A stretch of 64,000 nt of DNA from Schistocerca nitens (GCF_023898315.1 NC_064622.1:270559503-270623502), one strand, 5' to 3'. Counted from the first letter of the stretch, positions 1 through 9,888 are shown. Notes: generated from the letters alone by a model not told the origin. Numbers and translations are program-made.

Positions 1-4
1 GATT

Positions 5-240
5 ATCAGAGTACGACTCACGGTCAGACCCAAACTTCCGTATGTCATCAACAATACGTCTGCAACCTGTACTCGTACATCCTTTATTTGTATTTCCGTA
101 CGTGCGAGATAGTTTAGATGAAAATGCTTGCCTGGTGTCGGTGACATTGGTGTGCTTGTGTTGTTTCGAATTACGATGCATGCATGGATGTCTGGAGGAA
201 CTTTGCATCGTACTTCTGACCAACAGAGGCACTATTAATG
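5..240. repeat. dispersed repeat fragment, related to 4470-4755
   Basis: Bases around 38-100 match, in reverse complement, the segment at about 4677-4755, with shared runs around the TATGGAAGTTTTGG and GTACGAGTGCAGA blocks. Bases about 160-235 match 4553-4620 in the same orientation around the motif TGCATCGTACT. The mixed orientation suggests a repeat family with inverted arms or a rearranged copy. The left edge of the window cuts it, so its ends are unknown. No coding capacity is seen. Confidence 0.55.
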
Positions 241-540
241 GAATATTCCGGGCTATTATGCCGTGGCCTAAAGGAGTTCACTGCCAAACCCGACGTTTCG
301 TCCCAATCTGCGGAGGATATTTTCAAGAGGGATCGTAGCTTTGTTGAATGTCCCAGTCATCCCCCGGCTCGCTACTGACTACAGCATAATTCCGCTTCCG
401 CGAACTTCCGCGCAGTGGCGTGACGTCATACGTTTCGAATTCGCGAGCGCAACTGGCCGTTGTCGACTGCCGTCGTCCGCTGTTACTGTCATCCCATGGT
501 GGAAGACTGATAAACATGTTCCTCAGCACCGGTGAAATCG

Positions 541-890
541 AGAAGTTTCCCCGACATTCATTAAGGACGTGACTGACCGCATAGGAAAAATCTTGAGAAA
601 GCAGAACATCGCGGTAATTTACACACCCACGCGGAAGATACAAGACAATCTAAAATCGGCCAAGGATGCTCGCCAACCTCTGGGAAAAGCTGGAATTTAT
701 AGGATTCCGTGTAGTTGTGGGGAGGTGTACGTGGGTACTAAAAAAAGAACTGTCAAAAAACGACTCGAAGAGAACAAGGGCAATTGCAGAAGTGGGGAGA
801 CTGACTGATCAGCTGTTGCGGAACACGCTTTACAGCCAGGAGACCATCACATTCATCAAGTCGTACATCAATTACTTAAGAATGGATGAC
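541..890 (+). pseudogene. Penelope-like element GIY-YIG endonuclease relic
   Basis: The open part, 569-808, encodes a segment with the order GIYRIPCSCGEVYVG then TVKKRLEE. This is the GIY-YIG nuclease core found at the C-terminus of Penelope-like retroelements: GIY, then YVG, then a downstream Arg/Glu helix. After an in-frame stop near 806 the same frame continues with SAVAEHAL, the conserved next block of that family, so one nonsense change interrupts an otherwise alignable domain. The reverse-transcriptase part is not recognised upstream; 250-540 carries at most short degenerate pieces. In intact elements the nuclease nicks target DNA for integration. It is clearly non-functional here. The assignment rests on motif recognition without a database search. 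Confidence 0.7.
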
Positions 891-1018
891 CATACATTTC
901 TGTATGTGCTCAGTGAAGTGTATCCTCATATCACAAAGCACAATATTCCCTTAAGAACTGCTACATCTGCAGAAGACACACTCACTGTAACAGTCCGATT
1001 CCTTGCTACAGGAGAGGG

Positions 1019-1090
1019 ATAGGTTAGGATAGGATAGGTTAGGATAGGTTAGGTTAGGTTAGGTTAGGTCAGGTCAGGTCAGGTCAGGTC
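1019..1090 (+). repeat. interstitial TTAGG-type array
   Basis: Tandem pentamers of the insect telomere type (GGTTA, with GGATA variants) run for about 50 bases. A block of GGTCA variants follows. TTAGG is the usual arthropod telomere unit. Here it is short, impure and internal, so it is an interstitial array, not a chromosome end. It lies about 130 bases after the Penelope relic. Confidence 0.85.
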
Positions 1091-1377
1091 TCCAATCTTC
1101 TTAATCTATTTTTGTATTCAGGGTGCCTCACGTTGTAGAGAGCTTCATCAACTTCATACATCTGTATTAATTTTGTAGTTTGTCGGCACACACCAATTGC
1201 ATTTACCGGCAATGTTTATAAACACACTACAGACGACAGAACGCTGCAGCGATGCTAGCGCTCCATGTGGTAACATGTCACATTGCAGTGAACAGAAGAC
1301 AAGCGACTTCTTTGATAAAATCTACAGCGATGCCCTAGATTTGATCAAAATTGGACGACATTTTGACAAAGTCCCCT

Positions 1378-1448
1378 ATTACACCATCAAATATCTTTGA
1401 CAAAGATTTTTGACAACGATATTTGACAAAGAAATTTGATGGTGTAAT
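1378..1448. repeat. short inverted repeat, possible MITE end
   Basis: A perfect 15-base inverted repeat (ATTACACCATCAAAT at 1378-1392 and its complement at 1434-1448) encloses 41 bases. The spacer itself contains repeated TTTGACAAAG blocks. The whole can form a hairpin. It resembles a small foldback element; no target duplication could be fixed. Confidence 0.6.
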
Positions 1449-1449
1449 T

Positions 1450-1590
1450 GGGATTTTTATGGATGAGAATGCACCATGTCACTGGGACACAGTTGTTCAC
1501 GATTGGTTTGAAGAACATTCTGGGGAATTCCAGCGAACGATTTGGCGACACAGATCACTCGACATGAATCCCATCGACACTGTATATACT
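1450..1590 (+). pseudogene. old Tc1-type transposase relic (second D to E region)
   Basis: The translation contains FMDENAPCHWD followed by WFEEHSGEFQ and then RSLDMNPID. This is the classic Tc1 stretch around the second catalytic Asp (MDDNAPCH) through the block that normally reads SPDMNPIE. The final catalytic Glu is Asp here. Only about 45 codons survive, with no recognisable transposase upstream. About 55 bases after this block the younger element at 1641 begins. The relic is fused in frame to that element's leader, which gives a spurious 494-codon open frame from 1423. Confidence 0.75.
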
Positions 1591-1640
1591 CTCGAGTCAC
1601 AAACATACAAATTTACAGTAGCCATACACAGCAATATATA

Positions 1641-3062
1641 CACTCCTGGAAATGGAAAAAAGAACACATTGACACCGGTGTGTCAGACCCACCATACTTG
1701 CTCCGGACACTGCGAGAGGGCTGTACAAGCAATGATCACACGCACGGCACAGCGGACACACCAGGAACCGCGGTGTTGGCCGTCGAATGGCGCTAGCTGC
1801 GCAGCATTTGTGCACCACCGCCGTCAGTGTCAGCCAGTTTGCCGTGGCATACGGAGCTCCATCGCAGTCTTTAACACTGGTAGCATGCCGCGACAGCGTG
1901 GACGTGAACCGTATGTGCAGTTGACGGACTTTGAGCGACGGCGTATAGTGGGCATGCGGGAGGCCGGGTGGACGTACCGCCGAATTGCTCAACACGTGGG
2001 GCGTGAGGTCTCCACAGTACATCGATGTTGTCGCCAGTGGTCGGCGGAAGGTGCACGTGCCCGTCGACCTGGGACCGGACCGCAGCGACGCACGGATGCA
2101 CGCCAAGACCGTAGGATCCTACGCAGTGCCGTAGGGGACCGCACCGCCACTTCCCAGCAAATTAGGGACACTGTTGCTCCTGCGGTATCGGCGAGGACCA
2201 TTCGCAACCGTCTCCATGAAGCTGGGCTACGGTCCCGCACACCGTTAGGCCGTCTTCCGCTCACGCCCCAACATCGTGCAGCCCGCCTCCAGTGGTGTCG
2301 CGACAGGCGTGAATGGAGGGACGAATGGAGACGTGTCGTCTTCAGCGATGAGAGTCGCTTCTGCCTTGGTGCCAATGATGGTCGTATGCGTGTTTGGCGC
2401 CGTGCAGGTGAGCGCCACAATCAGGACTGCATACGACCGAGGCACACAGGGCCAACACCCGGCATCATGGTGTGGGGAGCGATCTCCTACACTGGCCGTA
2501 CACCACTGGTGATCGTCGAGGGGACACTGAATAGTGCACGGTACATCCAAACCGTCACCGAACCCATCGTTCTACCATTCCTAGACCGGCAAGGGAACTT
2601 GCTGTTCCAACAGGACAATGCACGTCCGCATGTATCCCGTGCCACCCAACGTGCTCTAGAAGGTGTAAGTCAACTACCCTGGCCAGCAAGATCTCCGGAT
2701 CTGTCCCCCATTGAGCATGTTTGGGACTGGATGAAGCGTCGTCTCACGCGGTCTGCACGTCCAGCACGAACGCTGGTCCAACTGAGGCGCCAGGTGGAAA
2801 TGGCATGGCAAGCCGTTCCACAGGACTACATCCAGCATCTCTACGATCGTCTCCATGGGAGAATAGCAGCCTGCATTGCTGCGAAAGGTGGATATACACT
2901 GTACTAGTGCCGACATTGTGCATGCTCTGTTGCCTGTGTCTATGTGCCTGTGGTTCTGTCAGTGTGATCATGTGATGTATCTGACCCCAGGAATGTGTCA
3001 ATAAAGTTTCCCCTTCCTGGGACAATGAAATCACGGTGTTGTTATTTCAATTTCCAGGAGTG
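1641..3062 (+). mobile_element. full-length Tc1-like DNA transposon, copy 1
   Basis: The element is 1422 bases long and flanked by TA dinucleotides (1639-1640 and 3063-3064), the Tc1/mariner target duplication. The left end starts CACTCCTGGAAATGGAAA and the right end is its imperfect inverse, GAAATTGAAAT in complement. TIRs are about 30 bases with a few mismatches. One transposase gene lies inside, and an AATAAA signal sits at 3000-3005, just before the right TIR. It is almost identical to the element at 22177-23598, which has exactly the same length. It has inserted next to an older Tc1 relic. Confidence 0.95.
1885..2907 (+). CDS. Tc1-like transposase, intact frame
   Basis: Cut-and-paste DNA transposase of the IS630/Tc1/mariner superfamily, 340 residues, the usual length for Tc1. 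The start at 1885 (MPRQRGREP) is chosen because the sequence upstream is non-coding leader and an older relic. It is also the first Met inside the element that precedes the DNA-binding domain. Residues about 12-50 form a first helix-turn-helix (FERRRIVGMREAGWTYRRIA). A second helix-turn-helix region follows at about 75-115 (ARTIRNRLHEAGL). The catalytic triad is visible: Asp in VVFSDESRF, Asp in QQDNARPH, and Glu in SPIEHVWD. I count 32 residues between the second Asp and the Glu, where classical Tc1 has 34. No stop or frameshift is present. It differs from copy 2 at four residues that I can see. Activity is inferred only from frame integrity. Confidence 0.93.
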   Translation: MPRQRGREPYVQLTDFERRRIVGMREAGWTYRRIAQHVGREVSTVHRCCRQWSAEGARARRPGTGPQRRTDARQDRRILRSAVGDRTATSQQIRDTVAPAVSARTIRNRLHEAGLRSRTPLGRLPLTPQHRAARLQWCRDRREWRDEWRRVVFSDESRFCLGANDGRMRVWRRAGERHNQDCIRPRHTGPTPGIMVWGAISYTGRTPLVIVEGTLNSARYIQTVTEPIVLPFLDRQGNLLFQQDNARPHVSRATQRALEGVSQLPWPARSPDLSPIEHVWDWMKRRLTRSARPARTLVQLRRQVEMAWQAVPQDYIQHLYDRLHGRIAACIAAKGGYTLY

Positions 3063-3104
3063 TATGATGCCAATTGTATCTATATTACATATGCCTAGTA
3101 CTTA

Positions 3105-3760
3105 GCAACTTCCAAGGCGGTTGGAGTGGCTTGCAGGAGATAATTTTTCGTGCAAGGTGTAGGGCACAAAGGGCACTGAATCATGTGGCTTGCCGTTGTC
3201 CACAATCGCGGGACGTGTGTTCTGTTATGAAGCCCCATCTCTTCAGGTTTTCTCTGGACCGGCGAACTCCTGATCCTAATCTGTTTAAAGATTTCCACAC
3301 CAGCCAGCTTTCATTGTGTCCAAATGGTAGTTCTTCAGCTTCTGGCATCCATCCATGCAGGTGAGGCGTCGACTTCTTCCGTAACTCCAGCCTTGCCTTC
3401 TCTGTTGAAACGGTAAGCTTCTCGGATGTCCTCAGGAAGCTCTTTCGTGAGCTCAGTCGTTGATGTGCGCTGATGTGATGGATTATGTCCGTGCAGTGGC
3501 TGCACACTGTTCTGTTCCACTTTCAGTCTCTCCTTGTTGGCAGTCACTGCTCTGCGTATGTACCCATGGTGGCGCTATTCCAGCCAGGTAGTAGAGCTTA
3601 TCAGTCGAGGTAGGTCTTAAGCAACCTGTGATCAACCTGCAGGTTTCGTTGAGAACAATGTCTACTTGTCTGGCATGAGATGACCTGCACCAGACTGGGG
3701 AAGCATTTATGGAGTATAATCGAGAGGTCAGTTCGTGCACAAAATCCTGCACCGGCAGCA
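3105..3760 (-). pseudogene. LINE 3' relic (Jockey/R1-like ORF2 C-terminus)
   Basis: Read on the minus strand, 3761-3560 gives VDIVLNETCRLITGCLRPT and LYYLAGIAPP, a pattern of the post-RT region of a non-LTR retrotransposon. The similarity continues through shifted frames (ELPEDIREAY, then LPFGHNESWLVWKSLNRL, then WGFITEHTSRDCG) down to about 3180. Those blocks look like the C-terminal region near the zinc knuckle of the same family. Several frameshifts separate them, so it is dead. The reverse-transcriptase core is missing (5' truncation, typical of LINEs). The relic at 31240-32470 appears to be the same or a sister family. Confidence 0.7.
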
Positions 3761-3956
3761 CTTTCGCAATTATGGACGGCTATGGAGGGAGCATGGCTCA
3801 ATATTTCTGGAGGGTACTTCCAAAGTATTAAATCCAGCCTAGTCATCAAATATGGGGTGTCTAGGATCGATAGACAACATCCAAACAAATTGTATTAATG
3901 AGTTTATTACAAATGGTAAAGATTACAATAATTAACTTTGTTCATTACACAGATGT

Positions 3957-4155
3957 TCAAATGGCTCTGAGCACTATGCGACGTAACTTGTGAGGTCATC
4001 AGTCGCCTAGAACTTAGAACTAATTAAACCTAACTAACCTAAGGACATCACACACATCCATGCCCGAGGCAGGATTCGAACCTGCGACCGTAGCGGTCGC
4101 TCGGCTTGAGACTGCAGCGCCTAGAACCAGTTCGTGCACGGCCACTCCGGCCGGC
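3957..4155 (-). mobile_element. tRNA-derived SINE (family A)
   Basis: On the minus strand it begins with a GGCCGG head, then a tRNA-like A box region, then a B box GGTTCGAATCC, then a tail containing CTTAGGTTAGTTAGG and ending GAGCCATTTGAA. It is flanked by a 12-base target duplication TTACACAGATGT (3945-3956 and 4156-4167), proof of retroposition. The tRNA-like part has an extra insertion compared with other copies. It has no coding function; the apparent open frames are shared artefacts of this repeat. Confidence 0.92.
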
Positions 4156-4254
4156 TTACACAGATGTGTCGCAAGCAAGTGGGACCTACGAAATGAACAA
4201 GCTTTTTCAGTATAAACACTTCCTAAGTAGCTGCTATAGGAGTGCCTAATCTTG

Positions 4255-4680
4255 AAGCTACTCTTCGACTGGGCCGCGACCAGTCGGGCGCGGCGCAATG
4301 TCTTCTTCACCTAGAGGCCACTGCTGTCGCGTTGTCGTCCTGGAGGGAGGTCCGGTCAGCGTGTCATTGGCTGACCTCTTCTCACAGCCTTCCCTTCTCT
4401 GTCGTTCCCGACTGGCGTGCCGGTGCTTGACTTTACGCCGTAACACAAAGATTTGTCGAGTCTATGCCACGTACAGTTGCTGCACTATGTCCTTATTCGC
4501 AACTGCGAATACATTTCATTTATTTCACAATGGCTGTAGGCACCACAGTGCCTGTTGCTTCGGAAATGCATGCATGTCCGAAGGAACACTGCATCGTACT
4601 CCTGAACAACACAGGCATGCAATGTCTTATTTATTCGTCGACACAGGGCAAGTGACTTTCAATTAAAAATGTCTCCCCCT
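4255..4680. repeat. dispersed repeat with palindromic core
   Basis: Bases 4258-4460 match, in reverse complement, 33590-33790 (shared blocks around GTCAGCGTGTCATTGG and CTTGACTTTACGCC). Further on, 4559-4582 is a near-perfect 24-base palindrome, TTCGGA then ATGCATGCATG-type core then TCCGAA, with one mismatch. The segment TTCGCAACTGCGAATACATT at about 4497-4516 recurs in slightly changed form at about 4890-4910. Parts also match 5-240. No coding potential is seen. Confidence 0.6.
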
Positions 4681-4744
4681 TCACGGGAATATACATAATG
4701 AATGTACGAGTGCAGATTGTAAACACGTGGTTGACGACGTATGG

Positions 4745-4935
4745 AAGTTTTGGTGTGGCCGTAGATCGCATTCGGGTAGCCTAATGATAAGGCGAACGCT
4801 CTTGATAAGCAGGAAATTCGGGTTCGAGTCCCCGGTCCAAGTCAAATTTTCAATGTCGCCATTCCATTATAGAGCTGATGGTTGTCCACATTCGCAACTG
4901 TGAATACATTTCCTGTACTTCACTCTGTAATCGAA
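4745..4935 (+). repeat. tRNA-headed repeat fragment (possible SINE)
   Basis: The stretch has GGGTAGCCTAATGATAAGGC, an A-box-like tRNA 5' half, followed about 40 bases later by GGTTCGAGTCCCC, a B box. It does not fold as an intact tRNA as far as I can judge and continues into repeat sequence shared with 4490-4540, so I treat it as a SINE-type repeat, not a tRNA gene. No target duplication was found. Confidence 0.55.
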
Positions 4936-6594
4936 ATGAAGGATGAAACTCAGTCTATTGTCAACAGAGGAGCACAGTGGGAGCCTGGGAGAACAACAGC
5001 GAGTGCAACACGCTGCCGGCAAATACCCGCCAGCCTGGCAACCGTGACAGGACTAATTGTAGTCCGTTGCACGCCAACGAGTCTGCAAGCTCGAAAGGCC
5101 GACTCGGAATCCTGTAGCGCTGCTGGCTGACTGCTGATTCAGCCCGCCGGCATCCGGCTGTGCGCTCTCCAGCCTCTAGTGGCCGAAGCTGTCGTGACCG
5201 CTGGCCACTTTTGTACGAGTACCGTAGAGGAGGCGCATTCCTGGCGCCACGAACGTGACACTTTCGGCTGCCGTGGCGCCCGGCACGAGGCTCTGATACA
5301 CGGCAGCTGAGAGAGTTTTAACATCACAATTTGGAATTTATACAGTCATTTTGTCGAATGTCATGCTGAGGACATGGCAGCGTATGAAATATAGATTCGT
5401 TCTTACACTGGATGTATCTTCGAACTTTAGAATAGTGTTATATCATTCTTCCTATCCACTGAAATATGACTGCAAAATTTTCAATGTAAGTAATCAAAAC
5501 TAACTTAACTCTTATTTTACAAAGTTGTTTACGTCGTTGTAACCCATGTTAGGTTCAACTACAGAAAAGTAGTCCTTTTTCTTAGACAGTTTCAAGCTGT
5601 ACAGCACGAACAACACAAGAGACTTTCGCCACAACGACAACCAGTCAACATTACAAGTACAGTGCAAGCTACGCGTAGTTTTAATCCTGAACAGTAGCCT
5701 GACGATGAATTTATCTGTTCGAAACTGGTATCAGCGCTGTTTGTTCTTAATAAATAATATTATTAACAAGGGCCGGTTGCTGTTTTTATTTCACTGGAAG
5801 GTAGGTTCCAATCATTCTCGACAGGTCTGCGAGGGACGACAGACAGCCTATACAGTGCTGATTTCTAGTCTTGTGTGTCTAGATATGAAACATACGCGAT
5901 TGAGCAATGGATGATTTTACACGCAATAGAGTGCGGTTTTCAAAGATAGATCTGGTACTTTATTCACCAGATATACTTCATTTTCCATAAAAGCAGGTTG
6001 CATAATTTCTCGAATTACATCGTTCTCACCATATAGGTGAAGTTATGTGTTTGCACTGAAAAGGCAGACGTTTTGTGGTTACTAACACAAGAGATTCCAG
6101 AAACGGAAAATAGGATTAATGCCGAAGCTAAGAAAAATGAATCCTAAATACTTTTCAACAATACGCGTTACTAACAGATTTCGAAGACTGTGAAAAGCGC
6201 GTAGCTTTACTGATTTAATAAATCGCTAACTGAGATTAAATGCTCTCGCTCTGTGTAGAATGTAAGGAAATGTTTTAGAAGCCAGTTACAATTTGACGTT
6301 TATGTCAGTTCTTCAGGCATGCTCTGGCAGATAGATATGGCCATCACCAGTAAAACACCTCTAACATATCGTCAAATGTAAGAATTAAGACTGCAGTGCT
6401 GTGAAGCATAAAGCAACATCGACTTTTATCAGAATTACAACTTTTTACATACACAGTCCAGTCTTTAATGTGACCATCGCGCACATTCGACGTTAACGTG
6501 CGATAACCACATACACAGATGGCATGTGTTAGCACTAGCAACGGACGGTACATAAAGCGTGTCAGGGGGACGAGGAAAACAGTGCAGTCGTTGT
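4936..6594. other. no recognised gene
   Basis: The first 350 bases are GC-richer and may be an uncharacterised repeat. The remainder is AT-rich with frequent stops. I see no transposase, RT or conserved exon here. Confidence 0.5.
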
Positions 6595-7615
6595 CGTAAT
6601 GAGCGTTTATATGACGCCCAAAAGGCCATGATCATCGGCTTTCGGTCCAAGGGTGGAAGCCTTTCCGAAACGGCTTAGCCTGTAAACTGTTCGCTTGACG
6701 CCGTGTTTAAAGTATACCGTGCATGGCAAAATGGCACTATCCAAAACGCGCTCCGAAGCAACTGTGCTGCATCACGGGTCATAGATGACAACCGTGAAAG
6801 ACAGCTGAGGAGATGGGCAAGGGCGAATAGATGTGTAAGGGCGAATAGATGTGTAACCGTCGAGCAACTAACTGATCAGATGAACTAAGAGGCTACCATC
6901 TGCGTCTCTTCGACGACCGGTCAGCGAACGTTGCTGCGTATGTGACTCCGAAGCACGTACCTGGTTCATGCACGCATTCTGACTGCTGTTCATCGGCAAC
7001 CGTCGCTGGAATTTGCACACTAATACCGTAACTGGACATCCACAGAGTGGCGACAGGTGGCCTTTTCAGATGAATCGCATTTTATACTTCATCGGACAGA
7101 CGACCGTTGACGTGTCGGCCCTGCAACAACCATGGGAAGGGTCCAGGTCGGAAAAGAGAGCGTTATGGTCTAGGGAATATTTTCGTGGCATTCCCTGGGT
7201 GATCTCGTTATTCCGGAAGACATAATGGACCAACACAATCATGCATCTATCCTTAGGGACCATGTCCACCCCTACACGCAGTTTGTTCTTTGTCAGCACG
7301 ATGGCATCTAGCAGCAGGACAATGCGACGTGCCACGCAGCTCGTAGTGTACATGCGTGGTTCGAAAAGCGCCAGGATGAGCTTATCGTACTACCATGGCC
7401 ATCAAACTCTCCAGATTTAAACCCAATCTGCGCGATCACCTCGATCGGGTTGTTCGCGTCATGGATCCTCAACCGTGAAACCTAGTGCAGCTGGCCACGG
7501 CACTGGAGTTTCTACATCCCTGTCGGTACCTTCTAGAACTTCATTGACACTCTTCCTGCAAAGGGTGGTTATTCAGGCTTTTGACAAGTGGTCACTGGTG
7601 ACTGGACGGTGTGTA
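6595..7615 (+). pseudogene. Tc1-like transposase pseudogene
   Basis: Blocks of a Tc1-type transposase appear in order across three frames. An N-terminal helix-turn-helix (VYRAWQNGTIQN) comes first, then RQLRRWARANRCV. Near 7040-7085 is WRQVAFSDESHFILHR, with the first catalytic Asp. Near 7310 is QQDNATCHAARSVHAWFE, with the second Asp, and near 7395 WPSNSPDLNPI. The Glu that should follow NPI is replaced by other sequence. At least five stops or shifts break the frame. An in-frame 18-base tandem duplication sits at 6820-6855. TIRs were not identified. It is an old dead copy of a different subfamily from the 1641 element. Confidence 0.85.
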
Positions 7616-7939
7616 TGCAATGAATACTAAGGAAAATATCTTTCTATTTTACTTTGCTATAATTTTATGTGCTACAATCGATCATTACTATGCCTATTCT
7701 GGACTCACTGTGGATATATCGCTAATGTTGTTGTCAAAAATAAATAACCAAAAATAATGGGTTTGAGGCACCTACCACTTCTTTCCACTATGTAAACGTT
7801 TCCTAATGAGCTACACTGTATTTCGGAGACCACCTTAAAATGTTCGGTCCCCCTATAGATGGCCGGGTAAATACATGCCACTTCCAATGGGATCGTACAT
7901 AGTGAAGTACTGTGGTGTTCAAACCTACCTTCCAGTTTC

Positions 7940-8216
7940 CACAACGAATTTTCATTCTGCAGCGTAGTGTATGCTGATTTTAACCTCCCTGGTAGACTAA
8001 AACTGTGTCATGGACTGGGACTCGAACCAGGGACCTTTGCCTTTTGTGGAAAAGTGCTCAGCTGACTGAACTATCCAAACGCGATTCACATGCAGCGAGG
8101 ATGGGTCGCGCTTGGATAGATCAACGGGTAGAGCACCTACCAAAAGGCAGGGGTCCCAGGTACGAGTTCCTGTCCTGCACACAGTCTTAATCTACCAGGA
8201 AGTTTCAACCTTCCGC
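7940..8216. repeat. foldback element with tRNA-like arms
   Basis: About 110 bases at 7985-8093 (CTCCCTGGTAGACTAAAACT, then CATGGACTGGGACTCGAACC) recur inverted at about 8100-8216 (ending CTACCAGGAAGTTTCAACC). The arms carry GGGACTCGAACC-type and GGTCCCAGGTACGAG-type blocks, like the B-box region of a tRNA-related repeat, on both strands. The preceding 40 bases (TTCATTCTGCAGCGTAGTGT) belong to the same repeat type. Non-autonomous, no coding sequence. Confidence 0.7.
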
Positions 8217-9279
8217 TGATGGCAGCTATACACAGTATAGCGTGTAGCATCCCCATTCGCCCTGATGAACTCGGCGACTCTTCTTGGTTTGGACTCCACG
8301 AGTCACCGAATCCATTGGGCAGCCACTAGCGATCAACTGCCGCTCACAACCAACGGAAACTGGTCGGAGCTGAGTCCGGATGCCTGCATCTCGTTTGATG
8401 ACTTCGCAGATATCTCCTACAGATTTTAGTTCAGAAGACCATGGCCTTCAGCGGAAGGGGTGATGGGGGTGGGGGAATTGGGGGGGGGGGGGGGGTGAAG
8501 CGGTTGCCGAGACACGTAAGTTTCCTCGTGCGCGTGAAATGTCCCTCAAACCATTCTGACACAATGTGGGAGTTAGGAGATTATAGCAAGACTGAAGTAA
8601 CGAGGCAGAAAAAGGCGCAGTGACATAGGAGGCTGGACAATAGTGGTGGAGTCAACACCCCCGTTCGCTGTGACAAAAACACGTTAAAATAATAAACCAC
8701 TTTACATAGTAGCAAGTCGAAAATCTGTCCAAAATACAGCATCTACACACAATGAGTACACCAATGCTGTAATCAGGGGGAACATCTATATCCACTTCAA
8801 CTTACAGCTTGTTTGAAGAATCGGGCTGTGTTCCAGAAATAATGCTTTATGTCACGGAGAGAGCTTTATGGAGACAAGCATAGGATCGTCTTGCGTGGAG
8901 AGTGGTATCAAACCGTTGGTAAGACTAAAGTTTACAACAACAACATTGCATAGACTATGCCGTGTCACGTAGGATGTGAAAACCTATCTGGACGTCAGCT
9001 AGTCGTTTTTTGTCACGGCGGGTCGAATTTTCAAGCGTGAGACTCAAAACCAGACACGTTATATTTTTGCTTCGTGGAGAGAAACGTAACCAATAAGATG
9101 GAAGATCGCTTTTACGTCATAAGCAGAACTTAGGAAACGCCACACTGGTTACTTCGTGTACCGTATTTCCTAATTATTATATTATAATTATGTGTCATTA
9201 ATGTTTCTGTGCTGTTTCAAATACAACAACATACTACTGTTTAAAGGATTTTCGTATTATACCAATGCTATGAAAATAC
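8217..9279. other. no recognised gene; includes a G16 run
   Basis: I see no conserved protein. A run of 16 G at 8480-8495, preceded by shorter G runs from 8465, is a simple-sequence tract with potential to form a quadruplex. The rest is unassigned intergenic or intronic DNA. Confidence 0.5.
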
Positions 9280-9389
9280 GCCGTGCCGCACGGAGTGGCC
9301 GTGCGGTCTTGGGCACCACGTCACGGATTGCGCGGCCCCTTCTGTCGGAGGTTCGAGTTCTCTCTTGGGCGCGCGCGCGTGCGTGCGTG

Positions 9390-9469
<80 letters not shown>

Positions 9470-9566
9470 TGTGTGTTGTTAGCATAAGCCGGTTTAAGTA
9501 GTGCGTAAATCTAGGGACCGATGACCTCAGCAATTTGGTCCCTTACGAATTCACACACAACTGAAC
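9280..9566 (+). mobile_element. tRNA-derived SINE (family B) carrying a microsatellite
   Basis: The head reads GCCGCACGGAGTGGCCGTGC with a B-box-like GAGGTTCGAGTTC at about 9349. The tail has AGGGACCGATGACCTCAGC and TTGGTCCCTTACGAATTC. The GTGTGT stretch normally found after the tRNA-like head has expanded here to over 100 bases of GC/GT/GA repeats. It differs from family A in head and tail sequence but shares the GATGACCTCAG block. Confidence 0.8.
9369..9477. repeat. compound microsatellite (GC)n(GT)n(GA)n
   Basis: Alternating GC, then GT to about 9439, then GA to about 9466, then GT. It lies inside the family B SINE and produces Val/Cys-rich and Arg/Glu-rich spurious reading frames. Confidence 0.97.
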
Positions 9567-9651
9567 AGTTTTGAATGTATGCCGTTTCAAAACACCGGCG
9601 CAATGAAGATTTATCAAAAACACATATTTTTTGATACGGTTCCCGATGTCC

Positions 9652-9888
9652 GCCCCCGGTAGCTGAGTGTTCAGCGCGACAGAACGTCAATCCTAAGGAC
9701 CCGGGTTCGATTCCCGGCTGCGTCGGAGAATTTTCTCCACTCAGGGACTGGGTGTTGTGTTGTCCTAATCATCATCATTTCATCCCCATCGACGTGCAAG
9801 TTGCCGAAGTGGCGTCAAATCGAAAGACTTGCACCCGGCGAACAGTACCCGACGGGAGGCCCCAGCCACATTACATTTACATTTATGG
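9652..9888 (+). mobile_element. tRNA-derived SINE (family C)
   Basis: The head has CCCCCGGTAGCTGAGTG (A-box-like) and GGGTTCGATTCCCGGC (a good B box). The body follows with GGGACTGGGTGTTGTGTTG and GTGGCGTCAAATCGAAAGAC. The end is ACATTTACATTTA. The order matches a tRNA-derived SINE. No target duplication was confirmed. Confidence 0.78.

Noticed and set aside
1019-1090. Functional telomere or chromosome end
   Set aside because: The array is only about 70 bases, impure and flanked on both sides by unique and TE sequence.
1597-2550. Long minus-strand frames across both young Tc1 elements (also 22163-23086)
   Set aside because: They are antisense shadows of the GC-rich transposase gene, identical in both copies for that reason only.
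4745-4830. Candidate tRNA gene
   Set aside because: A-box-like and B-box-like blocks are present, but spacing is long, acceptor-stem pairing is not evident and the sequence continues into a repeat.
9192-9533. Val/Cys-rich and His/Thr-rich frames
   Set aside because: Translation of the GT/GA microsatellite.
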